Positions 16,121 to 25,757 of a DNA stretch of 64,000 bases are shown here, one piece after another. A program made the position numbers and the translations under genes. Positions within the stretch are counted from its first letter, which is position 1. The number at the start of each line of letters is the position of its first letter. Under the pieces are notes generated by a model, which was not told the origin of the DNA, ran no database searches, and saw nothing but the letters and a program-made list of their open reading frames with translations. Origin of the DNA: Acidobacteriota bacterium (GTDB lineage Bacteria; Acidobacteriota; Terriglobia; Terriglobales; Acidobacteriaceae); NCBI GenBank assembly GCA_023410055.1, contig JAEYQK010000007.1, positions 1 through 64,000 on the forward strand. Direction: 5' to 3'.

Positions 16121-18028
16121 ATGTTTCTAGAGTTCTACGGATTACGTGAGCAGCCCTTTGGCGTGACGCCCAACCCGCGCTACTTGTATCACAGCGCGAT
16201 GCATCGGGAGGCGCTCGCTTCCCTCATCTACGGTATCGAATCAGACTTAGGCTTTGCTGCACTGATCGCCGATCCCGGAATGGGGAAGACCACCCTGCTG
16301 TTCTATTTGCTGGAGAAGTTTCGGAATACCGCGCGGACCGCGCTGATTTTTCAAACGCTCTGTTCGCCTGTAGAACTGCTGAGGTATCTCGCCAACGAAT
16401 TGGAAATCAAGGCGGGCGAAACGGACGCAGTCTCGCTTAACGAACGTATCAAAGATGTACTGGTGAAGGAAGCGCGCGCGAAAAGGCGAGTGATCGTAAT
16501 CATCGACGAAGCGCAGAATCTGGACGAGTCGGTGTTGGAGACCATTCGGCTGCTGTCGGATTTCGAAACCCAGAACACAAAGCTAATGCACATCATCCTT
16601 GCGGGGCAGCTGCAATTGGCCGAAAAGCTGGCGCGCCCGGCGATGGCGCAACTGCTGCAGCGAGTTTCAATGCTGAATCGGCTCAGCGCGCTTAACGCTG
16701 AGGAAGCCAAGAACTACGTCGAGTACCGGCTGGGAGTTGCAGGGTATCGTGGCGCAACTCTCTTCAGTAACGAGGCATTTGAGCGCATAACGGCGATGAG
16801 CGGTGGCGTTCCGCGCAAGATCAATCGTATCTGCTTCAATGCTCTTTCACTTGGGTGCGCCCTGGGAAAGCGAAGGATTGACGAGTCCGTGATTGCGGAA
16901 GTTGGCAACGATTTGGATATTGGCGATCTTCTATTTCAGAAGGGAGCAATAACCAACGAAACGACCGAGCCGAAACAAGTTGTCACGCGGGGTGTTTCGG
17001 ATAGAGTTCAGGTGCCGGCAACGGCACGAAGAGCTGAGCCTATTCCGATCGTAGATCGAAGCGCGGTTTCAGCTCAGGTCCAAATCAAGACGGGAACTAC
17101 TGGCGGAAGAGAATCAAGCAGGAGACTAGCCACGGCTGCGGAAGCTGCTCCGCGGACAGATTTCGTCCTGCGATCACAAACGACCGCGCGAATGCCAGGA
17201 ATTCCAGCGACAACCGGTGGCGCGACAACGATTTCGGATTACAAGAGGCCGTTTGTGGCGCCTGCTGTGCAGGGAGGCGGGATTGCGCGACCTCAGCCCA
17301 AGCCGGTTCCAGCGCCAGTGTTGTCGCAGCGGAAGGACTCGACAACTTCCACGGCGGCAAAGCCGGACCTGGTTCGCACGAGCAAACCCAGGGGACGTTC
17401 AACGGCAGCGATTTTTGCGAGTAGCAGCGTGCTGGTCGGAGTCATCGCTTTTGCTGGCTGGACGATGTGGGGCAATGCCAGGGCATACGAGAAGAATGCT
17501 GCTAAAAGCAATTCGGCGTTGCCTCAGACCCTGGGACAGGAGATCGAGAGTCCCGTTGGTGACAAAGCGACGACTGCCATCCACGAAGCAATTGAACGGG
17601 GACGAGCAGCGGCAAAAGCATCGGTGCCGAACGGTTCACGAGAGGAAGTTGTGGCAGTATCGACCGGAGCCTCCAACTCGCAGGCTCAGAAACAGGTGAG
17701 CGGCGGCGCATTCCATAGGGCATCGCAGGGCGCTTACCATAGCGCGTCACAGAACGCCGGGAACGACATTTCTGCTGCACTAATCAGGAAGGTGCAACCT
17801 GTCTACCCAGCCGAGGCGAGGCGGACGGGGTTGGAGGGGTCCGTGACGGTTACAGCGGTGATCGGTACTGACGGAAAGCCCAAGAGAGTGCGTGCACTCA
17901 CTGGAAACCCGATACTGGCAAAGGCCGCCACTGATGCTGTGAGCCAGTGGGTCTATCAACCCTATTCAGTAAACGGTCGTCCAGTAGAAATCGAAACGGA
18001 AGTGGTAGTCGATTTCGCGCTGAGGTAA
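16121..18028 (+). CDS. ExeA-like AAA+ ATPase fused to a TonB C-terminal domain
   Basis: This 635-residue fusion has four parts. Residues 1-270 are an ExeA/GspA-type ATPase (FYGLREQPFGVTPNPRYL, P-loop DPGMGKTT at 51-58, Walker B VIVIIDEAQ). A long low-complexity linker (about 285-425) follows. One membrane helix lies at about 427-450. A periplasmic part ends in a TonB/TolA-like C-terminus (about 549-635: VQPVYPAEARRTGLEGSV, WVYQPYSVNGRPVE). A short repeat, GAFHRASQ/GAYHSASQ, precedes the TonB domain. Related ATPases are often found in exopolysaccharide and exosortase loci. The fusion would couple cytoplasmic ATP hydrolysis to a peptidoglycan- or outer-membrane-facing domain, perhaps to help assemble the export pore. 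The start ATG has GGAAGG upstream. Confidence 0.88.
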   Translation: MFLEFYGLREQPFGVTPNPRYLYHSAMHREALASLIYGIESDLGFAALIADPGMGKTTLLFYLLEKFRNTARTALIFQTLCSPVELLRYLANELEIKAGETDAVSLNERIKDVLVKEARAKRRVIVIIDEAQNLDESVLETIRLLSDFETQNTKLMHIILAGQLQLAEKLARPAMAQLLQRVSMLNRLSALNAEEAKNYVEYRLGVAGYRGATLFSNEAFERITAMSGGVPRKINRICFNALSLGCALGKRRIDESVIAEVGNDLDIGDLLFQKGAITNETTEPKQVVTRGVSDRVQVPATARRAEPIPIVDRSAVSAQVQIKTGTTGGRESSRRLATAAEAAPRTDFVLRSQTTARMPGIPATTGGATTISDYKRPFVAPAVQGGGIARPQPKPVPAPVLSQRKDSTTSTAAKPDLVRTSKPRGRSTAAIFASSSVLVGVIAFAGWTMWGNARAYEKNAAKSNSALPQTLGQEIESPVGDKATTAIHEAIERGRAAAKASVPNGSREEVVAVSTGASNSQAQKQVSGGAFHRASQGAYHSASQNAGNDISAALIRKVQPVYPAEARRTGLEGSVTVTAVIGTDGKPKRVRALTGNPILAKAATDAVSQWVYQPYSVNGRPVEIETEVVVDFALR

Positions 18029-18735
18029 TGGTGGCCGTCTGGAATCCAGTCAAATGCGATGTCAGCGCAAAGGGAGCAGCAGGACTTCTTGTTCCCAGTG
18101 CATGGTGCCAGTCAGCGACGAAGCGATTGTTCGATCTAGTTGGAGCTAGTGTCCTGCTGATACTTGTGGCACCGGTCATGGTGATCGCGTCAATCGCGGT
18201 GAAACTCAGTTCGACCGGGCCCGTCATTTTCAGGCATAGGCGGTGCGGAAGGAACGGCCGTTGTTTCGACGTGCTGAAATTCAGAACGATGTCCTCCAGC
18301 GGGACGGGGCCAAGCGTCACCAGGTCTGGTGACTCGCGAGTAACGAACGTGGGGCGGATTCTTCGTGCATGGAAGATCGACGAACTTCCTCAGCTCGTAA
18401 ATGTTATTCGTGGGGAGATGAGCCTGGTCGGGCCCCGACCTGACGTTGCCGAGTTCTTCGAGAAGACGACGGAAGAGGCACGGAGGGTGTTAGTTGTGCG
18501 TCCTGGGATCACCGGTTGGGCGAGCGTGAAGTTTCGAAATGAGGAGGAGTTGCTAGCGGGCGTCGCACCGGAGCAACTGCAGGAGTTCTATACGGGAGTT
18601 CTCCTTCCGAAGAAAGCCGCGCTTGATCTAGAGTACGCTGCCGGGGCGAGCCTGAGGTCAGATATCGGAGTGTTGGTGCGAACGGTGACTGCCGTTCTTC
18701 CTATCAGGTCAAGCGATGTTTCAAGTGGCGACTAG
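18028..18735 (+). CDS. Initiating sugar-phosphate transferase (PglC/WcaJ C-terminal family)
   Basis: The 235-residue enzyme is the short, monotopic form. A single N-terminal membrane helix (KRLFDLVGASVLLILVAPVM) leads into the catalytic block with FRHRRCGRNGRCFDVLKFRTM, KIDELPQLVNVI and SLVGPRPDV. It would transfer a sugar-1-phosphate from a UDP sugar to undecaprenyl phosphate, starting repeat-unit synthesis at the inner membrane. The start ATG overlaps the upstream TAA by 1 nt (TAATG), implying translational coupling with the ExeA-TonB gene; a GTG at 18031 is an alternative. Confidence 0.9.
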   Translation: MVAVWNPVKCDVSAKGAAGLLVPSAWCQSATKRLFDLVGASVLLILVAPVMVIASIAVKLSSTGPVIFRHRRCGRNGRCFDVLKFRTMSSSGTGPSVTRSGDSRVTNVGRILRAWKIDELPQLVNVIRGEMSLVGPRPDVAEFFEKTTEEARRVLVVRPGITGWASVKFRNEEELLAGVAPEQLQEFYTGVLLPKKAALDLEYAAGASLRSDIGVLVRTVTAVLPIRSSDVSSGD

Positions 18736-19246
18736 TCCAGCGAGAACGGTGCTGCACAATGTGGGTTCCGCAGTTCTCATTGTGGACCGCAGAATTGACC
18801 TTCATTGCACGCAGAAAAAGTCTTCCCTTCTTATTTTCCGAAGCTCGGTCGTGCATCTCACGGTAAGTCGAAGAAATGAGTTCGATGAACGCACCTTTGT
18901 AGCGCCTGGAGTTCAGCACGTTGCAGGGACTTGCGATTGTGAGCGACACCAGTGGTAGCCACCGTGCTTCCAGAATTGACGGTAACAGTTGCGAGAGTGG
19001 GCGAAGGACGGATTATGACACCGTTCTGCTGGTGAGAAGAAGAGCACGAGACAGCGCTCAAGTCATTCAACAGATGAATATCTGGGCCCTCTGAGACTGT
19101 AGCTCAGACTGGCGAAGCCATGCCTCGATAGCAACACTGGCGTGTGCTGCCGCATCGTACTGCACACGTTCGAGACTTACACACCCCGTTGAGCAACGGG
19201 CCAACTGCCGATGACCTTTCTGTAGCAACCGCTTGGTGAAGATGAA
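18736..19246. other. Gene-free gap before the tyrosine kinase gene
   Basis: About 510 bp with no credible gene on either strand. The only structure seen is a small hairpin, CCCGTT-GAGC-AACGGG, at 19185-19200, without a T-tract. It may be a leader or promoter region for the second half of the locus. Confidence 0.4.
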
Positions 19247-21502
19247 ATGAGTAGGAACTTCGAGTTATTGCGTCGTTTTGACAAGCAGCCTGATGCCATT
19301 GATGTTGCCCCTCCCGCGACAACTCCGTCGAGAGTGGTGGTGCAACGGGAATTGCCGAGAGTGGAGTCACCTCAAACCGAGTCTGATTGGTTGCTGGCTC
19401 TAGAGCCACTGAGAAAACACTGGCGAACAGCGGCACTGTTCGCGGTGACTGCATTTGTGCTGACCGCAATAGCAACGTTCGTAATGAAGCCGGTGTACGA
19501 GCCGGAAGCCCGGGCCGAAATCGATCCACCCGGAGCGGAGCTATTCTCACTGGCGGGCGGTGGCGGCTCGAGTACTGGCGAGGCCGAGTATCTGGAAACT
19601 CAATCGAAGAATCTGGAGAGCGACCAGCTGGCAATCAATGTCATACGCAAGCTGCATCTCGACGACAACCCGGAGTTCTTTCGAGCGAAGAAAGGCAATG
19701 GCGGCCAGAACGCGACGGCTGAAAACCCAGACGCGCTTTCTCCGGCTGAAGGCTCGGCTTTACGCGTATTTCACGACGGCCTTACGGTGAAGCGTGACAC
19801 TGGCAGTCGCCTGGTGACGGTGAAGTATGCGAGCCATGATCCTGTTTTGGCCGCGCGGGTGGTGAACACGCTCTTTGACGAGTTCGTGAACATGAACTAC
19901 GAGACTCGTCACAAGGCGATTATGCAGTCGTCGGAATGGCTGGCGAAACAGCTGGACGACATTAAGGCGCGAATGGACCGAGCCAATCAGGCACTCGCGG
20001 ACTTCCAGAGGAGCTCCGGAATTGCTGCGATCAGTGAAGGCGAGAGCACATTTGGTGCGCAGATGGCGGAGTTGAGTCGTCAACTGACAACCGCTCAGTC
20101 GGACAGGATTCAGCTTCAGGCTCTGCTGGAAAAAGTTCAGGGACGATCCGATAGTTCTGCCCCTCAGATCACAAGTGATCCGGTGTTGCAGGAGTTAACG
20201 AAGAGACTGGGAGCAGCTCGCGCAGATCTTTCAACGGCGCTGGCAGTTTACGGCAAGAATAATCCGAACGCCAAGAAGTTGCAGAACCAGGTTGATGAAC
20301 TCGAAGGTCAAGTAGTGAAGCAGCGCGAGGCCATTCTCAGCGGACTAAAGACAAGTTACGCGGCGGCGCAGGCCCGCGAGAACCTGATGCAGTCTCAGAC
20401 CAAGGCCACGTCGAAAGAGATGAATCAGTTGGCCCAGTACGAGGCGTTGAAGAAGGAAGCTGACGCGAACGTGGCTCTGTACAACAGCCTGTACGGGAAG
20501 ATTAAAGAAGCAGGCATTGCGGCGGAGTCAAAGTCGAGCAACATCAGGGTCATCGATAGCGCGAGGGTTTTGACGAAACCAACGCGGCCTAACATTCCTT
20601 TGAATCTGGCATTGGGATTGTTTGGAGGCGTATTCGGAGGAGTGCTGCTGGCTTTTGTTCGGGAGCGGCTCGATCGAAACGTTTACACCGCGGAAGACAT
20701 GCGGAAGTATACGGGCATCTCCAGCGTGTCGATTCTTCCGCTATCAGCCGGTATTGGCCGGAAGTTCCTCTCGCAGCGTGGCTCCCGGTTGTTTGGTGAC
20801 AATGATCGGGCTGCAGCACAGACGTTCCTGTTGAACGATCCTCACTCTCCCGAGTCAGAGGCTTTGCGTGGGCTGTACACGTCGGTTCGACTGTCGAGTC
20901 CGGGAAGTCCGCCGCAAGCTTTGTTGGTTGCTTCGTGTTTCCCAGCGGAAGGCAAGACGACAGTAGCGGTCAATCTGGCGATTGCACTGGCTCAACACGG
21001 CACGACGTGCCTGGTGGATGGCGACCTGCGCAGACCGGGGGTGGCGAGAGCTTTCGGTATCACGTGCCATCAGGGGCTTGGCGACGTTCTGGTAGGAACC
21101 GCACAGTTGGCGGACGTACTTGTTTCGGTCGAAGCAGTGCCAAACCTGACAATTCTAGCTTCCAGCCCGACTGCGCCGGCGCATCCGGGTGAACTGGTGA
21201 GCTCCGAGTCGATGTCGGAGTTGTTGCGTACCTTGCGACAGCAATTCGAATTCGTTCTGGTGGACTCGCCGCCAATTATTCCATACGCCGACGGCAGGGC
21301 TCTATCCCCGCTTGTTGATGGCGTGATTCTTGTTGGCCGTGCCGGATACACGAACCGCCAGGCGCTATCACACAGCATGGAACTGCTGACAGAAGTTCAT
21401 TCGGCGCCGGTACTGGAAGTGGTACTGAACGGGGCGGATTTTGTTGCCTCCGACTACCGCTACTACGGCTACGGAACGAGCGCGAAGAGGCGCGGGGCGT
21501 AA
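19247..21502 (+). CDS. Wzc-type chain-length regulator and BY-tyrosine kinase
   Basis: This 751-residue co-polymerase has a Wzz-like N-terminal domain with two membrane helices (about residues 63-82 and 452-472). Between them is a large periplasmic coiled-coil region. A cytoplasmic kinase domain ends the protein: Walker A CFPAEGKTTVAVNLA near 563-577, Walker A' TCLVDGDLRRPGV, and Walker B FEFVLVDSPPI. The C-terminus carries a tyrosine cluster (DYRYYGYG) where autophosphorylation is expected. It would control polymer length and export with the Wza-like protein at 36241. The start is ATG 19247. The fused form with both transmembrane and kinase parts is typical of Gram-negative bacteria. Confidence 0.93.
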   Translation: MSRNFELLRRFDKQPDAIDVAPPATTPSRVVVQRELPRVESPQTESDWLLALEPLRKHWRTAALFAVTAFVLTAIATFVMKPVYEPEARAEIDPPGAELFSLAGGGGSSTGEAEYLETQSKNLESDQLAINVIRKLHLDDNPEFFRAKKGNGGQNATAENPDALSPAEGSALRVFHDGLTVKRDTGSRLVTVKYASHDPVLAARVVNTLFDEFVNMNYETRHKAIMQSSEWLAKQLDDIKARMDRANQALADFQRSSGIAAISEGESTFGAQMAELSRQLTTAQSDRIQLQALLEKVQGRSDSSAPQITSDPVLQELTKRLGAARADLSTALAVYGKNNPNAKKLQNQVDELEGQVVKQREAILSGLKTSYAAAQARENLMQSQTKATSKEMNQLAQYEALKKEADANVALYNSLYGKIKEAGIAAESKSSNIRVIDSARVLTKPTRPNIPLNLALGLFGGVFGGVLLAFVRERLDRNVYTAEDMRKYTGISSVSILPLSAGIGRKFLSQRGSRLFGDNDRAAAQTFLLNDPHSPESEALRGLYTSVRLSSPGSPPQALLVASCFPAEGKTTVAVNLAIALAQHGTTCLVDGDLRRPGVARAFGITCHQGLGDVLVGTAQLADVLVSVEAVPNLTILASSPTAPAHPGELVSSESMSELLRTLRQQFEFVLVDSPPIIPYADGRALSPLVDGVILVGRAGYTNRQALSHSMELLTEVHSAPVLEVVLNGADFVASDYRYYGYGTSAKRRGA

Positions 21503-21530
21503 CACAGATTTGACCCATTGGAGTAACAAG

Positions 21531-22679
21531 ATGTCAGGAGTTCTAGGACCCTCTTCGTCTTCCAGGCGGAGAGGGGGTACCATGTTCGTCCCGCTCAACG
21601 CAGAACCGGGTTTCAATCGGGCACCGTCGGAGAAACCAGCCGGAGACACGATCAGCGTGTCAGTAATCATTCCGATGAGGAATGAGGAGAAGTACATCGG
21701 AAAGTGCCTGCAGAGCATTCTCGCGAACAACTTCTCCAAGCACGATTACGAAGTTCTTGTTGTGGATGGGGCCTCGACCGACCGGTCGCGGCAGATTGTG
21801 GAAGAGATGAAGCCGTGGTTCCACCGACTGGAGCTAATCCACAACCCGAAAGGGATCGTGCCGACCGGGATGAATGCTGCGATCAGAATTGCTCGCGGCA
21901 AATACATCGTGCGGATGGATGCGCACACCGAGTATCCATCTGATTACATTTCGGCGTGTGTAAGCGAGTTGGAGAAGGGAACGGCGGACGTTGTGGGCGG
22001 ACGATTGATCACGTGTCCGGGGGCGGAGACGGTCACGGCGAAAGGGATTGCATTGATGACGCAGCATCCCTTCGGTGTCGGCAACTCGGCGTTTCGAATC
22101 AACTCATCGGCGCGCGAGGTTGACACAGTTCCGTTCGGTGCGTTCCGGCGCGAGGTTTTCGAAAAGGTCGGTCTTTTTCGTGAGTCGCTGGTGCGACATC
22201 AAGACTTCGAGATGAATGCACGGATTCGAGCTGCGGGTGGAAAGATCCTGTTGAACCCGAGTATCCAGCCGACGTACTACAACGTGCCTACGTTCAGGAA
22301 ATTCATGCGCCAGGCTTATCTGAATGGCGCCTGGTTGGGAAGGGCGTGGACGCGGTATCCGGTGTGCTTTTGCTGGAGACATGCGGCGCCGTTGACCTTC
22401 GTGTGCTCGCTGATTGTGCCGCTGATTGCCAGCGAAGTATGGAGTAAGGCATCTCTTCTGAGCGTGGCTATTCTGGCAATTTATCTGGCTGGGGCCCTTG
22501 GGTCTTCCGCGCAGATTTCTTCCAAGCACGGCTCGCGTTATCTGGCGGTGATGCCTGCTTTGTTCCTGTCGTATCACGTCGTGTATGGGCTGAGTACGAT
22601 CTGGGGCTTCGTGACTTTCTTCACCGTTCCGCGCGAGAAATACATCGGAGTGGCAGGCGTGAACAGCGCCGCATCCTAA
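21531..22679 (+). CDS. GT2-family glycosyltransferase with C-terminal membrane helices
   Basis: This 382-residue protein has a GT-A fold: VSVIIPMRNEEKYIGKCL, LVVDGASTDRS, and the metal-binding region VRMDAHTEYP near residue 128. An acceptor-site HQDFEMNARIR motif follows. The last 110 residues hold three or four hydrophobic helices, as in succinoglycan ExoA-like transferases. It would add one sugar of the repeat unit at the cytoplasmic face. The ATG at 21531 follows GGAG by 7 nt. Confidence 0.88.
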   Translation: MSGVLGPSSSSRRRGGTMFVPLNAEPGFNRAPSEKPAGDTISVSVIIPMRNEEKYIGKCLQSILANNFSKHDYEVLVVDGASTDRSRQIVEEMKPWFHRLELIHNPKGIVPTGMNAAIRIARGKYIVRMDAHTEYPSDYISACVSELEKGTADVVGGRLITCPGAETVTAKGIALMTQHPFGVGNSAFRINSSAREVDTVPFGAFRREVFEKVGLFRESLVRHQDFEMNARIRAAGGKILLNPSIQPTYYNVPTFRKFMRQAYLNGAWLGRAWTRYPVCFCWRHAAPLTFVCSLIVPLIASEVWSKASLLSVAILAIYLAGALGSSAQISSKHGSRYLAVMPALFLSYHVVYGLSTIWGFVTFFTVPREKYIGVAGVNSAAS

Positions 22680-22684
22680 ATCCT

Positions 22685-24070
22685 GTGAATCTAGCAAAAC
22701 CAGAGTCGGTTGTGAGGCAGGCGTCGGTGTGGGCCGCGATCATGTTTGGGGCGGCCTGCTTTGCCGGCGGACTTGTGCTGCAGAAGTGGGTGATCGTAGC
22801 CTTAGTCCCGCTAGTAGCGCTTGTGTTTCTGTGGCCAGTCGAAATCTCACTTGGATTGTTCGCTCTTCTGGTTCCATTCGATTCGATCGCAACCATCGGT
22901 TCGGAGAGCGGCGGTCCGACGTTGACGCGCGCTGTAGGTGCGGCCGCAGGAATGATCCTGCTTATGGCAGCATTCGGACAACGACGGCTACAACGACCTC
23001 CGAAAGCGGCATTGTGGTGGGGATTGTTTATCGCGTGGGGAGCGATAACCGTACTGTGGGCCGTCGATACACAGACGGCAATTGAGAGATTACCGACGGC
23101 AGCATCGCTCTTCTTCCTGTATTTAGTGGCGGTTTCCATCCGGATGACGGAGAAGGAAGTCTCGCGAGTCGTCATGATGGCGATTGCTGGCGCAGTCGGA
23201 GCGTCGCTGATTTCCATTCACACGTTCATCTCTGGCGGCGGGGTTAGAAGCACGCTGATGTCGGGTTCGGCCGAGGCGGATCCGAATTTTCTTGCGAGTG
23301 CGCTGCTGCTACCGTTCTGCCTGGCTGTGGGAGAAGTGCTGAGTGAACGGGGTGGGCTAAGAAAGCTGGTAATGCTTGTGGCTGCCGGCATTATTGCGCT
23401 GGGCATTCTCTTCACGATGTCGCGGGGTGCGCTGCTTGCGGTCGCGGTAATGGTGATTGTGTACTTCTGGCAGGCCGAGAAGAAGTGGCGCATCTTCGTT
23501 CCGGCATTCCTTGTGGGTGGCGCGGTGATATTTATGCCTGACCGCTTCTTCTCCCGAATCAGCGGCGTGGTTACCGATCGTGGCGCAGGCCGACTGGATA
23601 TCTGGATTGCGGGCTTGCATACTCTGAAGCACTACTTCCTGCAAGGAGCCGGAATCAACAATTTCGCCAACGCATATCAATTCTACGCGGGCGAGGCTCC
23701 GGTCTTCCGTGGCTATAATCGGGCCTCTCACGATATCTATCTCGGCACCGCGGTGGAACTGGGTGCGCTCGGCTTTGTGTGCCTGGTGATGGCCTTCAAG
23801 ACGCAATTGAAGATGCCAAGTGGCGTGCCTGGCGAACGTGGTTATTCCCGATTGCTGCCTTACAGGGTCGCGTGCTGGGGGATTCTTGCGGCGGGAATGT
23901 TTGTGGACTTGCTTTGGAGTAAACAATTCTGGCTTTCATGGATGTTGCTTGCTATCGCAGTGCGTGCAACCAGTGAAGCGCGAGTTTCGGACTCGGTGCT
24001 GTCATCGGTTCAGCCTGAGACTGAACCGATGACAGCCATGCCCTACTGGAAAGTACAGGGATTGAGATAG
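22685..24070 (+). CDS. Wzy-like polymerase / O-antigen ligase family membrane protein
   Basis: This 461-residue polytopic protein has about ten to twelve hydrophobic helices and a large loop containing DRFFSRISGVVTDRGAGRLD and RASHDIYLGTAVELG. Both are typical of the Wzy_C/O-antigen ligase family, where arginine and histidine in the periplasmic loop take part in polymer transfer. As the only such gene in the locus, it is probably the repeat-unit polymerase. The start is GTG 22685, 5 bp after the previous stop. Confidence 0.87.
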   Translation: MNLAKPESVVRQASVWAAIMFGAACFAGGLVLQKWVIVALVPLVALVFLWPVEISLGLFALLVPFDSIATIGSESGGPTLTRAVGAAAGMILLMAAFGQRRLQRPPKAALWWGLFIAWGAITVLWAVDTQTAIERLPTAASLFFLYLVAVSIRMTEKEVSRVVMMAIAGAVGASLISIHTFISGGGVRSTLMSGSAEADPNFLASALLLPFCLAVGEVLSERGGLRKLVMLVAAGIIALGILFTMSRGALLAVAVMVIVYFWQAEKKWRIFVPAFLVGGAVIFMPDRFFSRISGVVTDRGAGRLDIWIAGLHTLKHYFLQGAGINNFANAYQFYAGEAPVFRGYNRASHDIYLGTAVELGALGFVCLVMAFKTQLKMPSGVPGERGYSRLLPYRVACWGILAAGMFVDLLWSKQFWLSWMLLAIAVRATSEARVSDSVLSSVQPETEPMTAMPYWKVQGLR

Positions 24071-24073
24071 AAG

Positions 24074-25726
24074 ATGAGTGCACTGCCAGTACCGATGTAC
24101 GGTTCACAGTTCGAGGCTGAGTCGCTGAGCAAGCTAGGGTCATCCGCGAAGCTCCGGGTGGGGCTAGTGGTTCCTTCGACCGATGCTCCGAGATGGGTGG
24201 CACATCTGGTGCAACAGATCGCCACTTCAACGTATGCGGACTTGGTGCTGGTCGCGATCGACAGCTCTCATGATGAGAGAGGAAATGCACAGGGGTCATT
24301 GTCGTTTCGGTTGTGGAACAAGTTCGACGCAGTGCTCAATGGCCGACCAGACGACGCGTTTTCATTATGCGATCTGAAGACCCTGATTAAGAACGTTCCG
24401 ACAGTCCAGTTGTCGGCCGAGCAGGGTGAAATCCCAGAACCATTGCGGTCAGCACAACTTGATGTGCTTCTGGCGATTGACGGTTCAGCGGCCAGAGAGC
24501 GTATGAAGGACTGGGCAAAGTACGGGGTGTGGTTTCTGTCGGGGAATAGATCGCATCGCGATTCTCCATCGAATTCGCTGAAGGCGGCATGGCAAGGCAG
24601 TGAGGTAGCTGCAACAACGCTCGAAGTCGTAGACGCGCAGGGGCGCGTTGAAACGATTTGTCGCTCCTACTCGGCAACGAACGAGATTTCGCCTTACCTG
24701 GGTGACACGACAGATGCGTGGAAGAGCGCGGATATGGTTCTGCGAGCACTGAGGGATGTTCATTGTTTCGGTTGGGAACACGTACGAAATTGCAGCAGCA
24801 AGAAATTGCCGTTCGCATCTTCGCAGTCTCGAAATAGTTCAGGTATCCGCTTTCTTGTGCGCTGGTTCGACAAGACAGCACGTTACAAGCTGAATCGCAC
24901 GCTGCGGAAAGAGCATTGGTTTGTTGCCTACCGAAAGAATGATGGCAAGATTCCGTTGTCTGCTGCCGAGATGCGAGGCTTCCGGGTGATTGTCCCTCCC
25001 GCTGACCGGTTTTATGCAGACCCATTTCTGTTTGAGCGGAACGGTCGCCATTACCTGTTTTTCGAGGACTATCGCTACGAACTGAAAAGAGGATTGATCG
25101 CGTGTTTGGAACTGAATGATGACGGCAGGCCGGGCGAACCCGAAGTCATCCTCGACCTTCCATACCATCTTTCGTATCCCACGATTATTGAGTACCAGGG
25201 GGAATGCTTTCTGATCGTGGAGAGTGCGGCGAACAGAACAGTCGAGATGTACAGGGCCTTGGACTTCCCGCGGAGATGGACGCTGGAGAAGGTGTTGTTG
25301 AAGGATGTTCCGGCCATTGATCCGACAATCTTCGAATACGAAGATCGCACCTGGCTGTTTGTGGGCGGAATGGTTGACCGCGGGTCTACGAACGACGAAC
25401 TGTTCCTCTACTCAGCGGAGAATCTGTTCGGCGACTGGGTGCCACATCCACGCAATCCGGTGGTTTCCGATGTTCGCCGGGCTCGACCAGCAGGACGGGT
25501 GTTTGCACATGGCGGCAAGTTGATCAGGCCCTCGCAGGACTGTTCGATTCGCTATGGCCGCGCGGTGGTGCTTAACCGAATCGATACGCTTTCCGCGACT
25601 GAGTACCTCGAGACGCCGATCGGCAGAATCGCGCCGGAGTGGTATCCCCATAATCTCGGAACTCACACTTTCAATCAAACGGAACGATTTCAGGTTGTGG
25701 ATGGCCGAGTTCTGGCTTTCAGATAG
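24074..25726 (+). CDS. Two-domain protein with a GINT1_N-like five-bladed-propeller-type C-terminal half
   Basis: In this 550-residue protein, residues from about 300 to the end match the domain described as the N-terminal region of plant glucosamine inositolphosphorylceramide transferase 1, which looks like GH43-type propellers. Visible blades include ADPFLFERNGRHYLFFED, LSYPTIIEYQGECFLIVES and IDPTIFEYEDRTWLFVGG, with RVFAHGGKLIRPSQDCS near the end. The N-terminal 260 residues resemble nucleotide- or formyl-transferase-like folds (LRVGLVVPSTDAPRWVAHLVQQI, then VLLAIDGSAA) but with no clear active site. It overlaps no gene, and sits 3 bp after the polymerase gene. Function unknown; probably a sugar-modifying or glycosyl-transfer enzyme acting on the repeat unit. 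Confidence 0.75.
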   Translation: MSALPVPMYGSQFEAESLSKLGSSAKLRVGLVVPSTDAPRWVAHLVQQIATSTYADLVLVAIDSSHDERGNAQGSLSFRLWNKFDAVLNGRPDDAFSLCDLKTLIKNVPTVQLSAEQGEIPEPLRSAQLDVLLAIDGSAARERMKDWAKYGVWFLSGNRSHRDSPSNSLKAAWQGSEVAATTLEVVDAQGRVETICRSYSATNEISPYLGDTTDAWKSADMVLRALRDVHCFGWEHVRNCSSKKLPFASSQSRNSSGIRFLVRWFDKTARYKLNRTLRKEHWFVAYRKNDGKIPLSAAEMRGFRVIVPPADRFYADPFLFERNGRHYLFFEDYRYELKRGLIACLELNDDGRPGEPEVILDLPYHLSYPTIIEYQGECFLIVESAANRTVEMYRALDFPRRWTLEKVLLKDVPAIDPTIFEYEDRTWLFVGGMVDRGSTNDELFLYSAENLFGDWVPHPRNPVVSDVRRARPAGRVFAHGGKLIRPSQDCSIRYGRAVVLNRIDTLSATEYLETPIGRIAPEWYPHNLGTHTFNQTERFQVVDGRVLAFR

Positions 25727-25757
25727 GCGAGAGAACGACTTTGATAATGGTCAATAA

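Noticed and set aside
18716..18958. 80-codon open frame after the initiating sugar transferase
   Set aside because: It begins inside the previous gene, has no ribosome binding site and no protein-like pattern.
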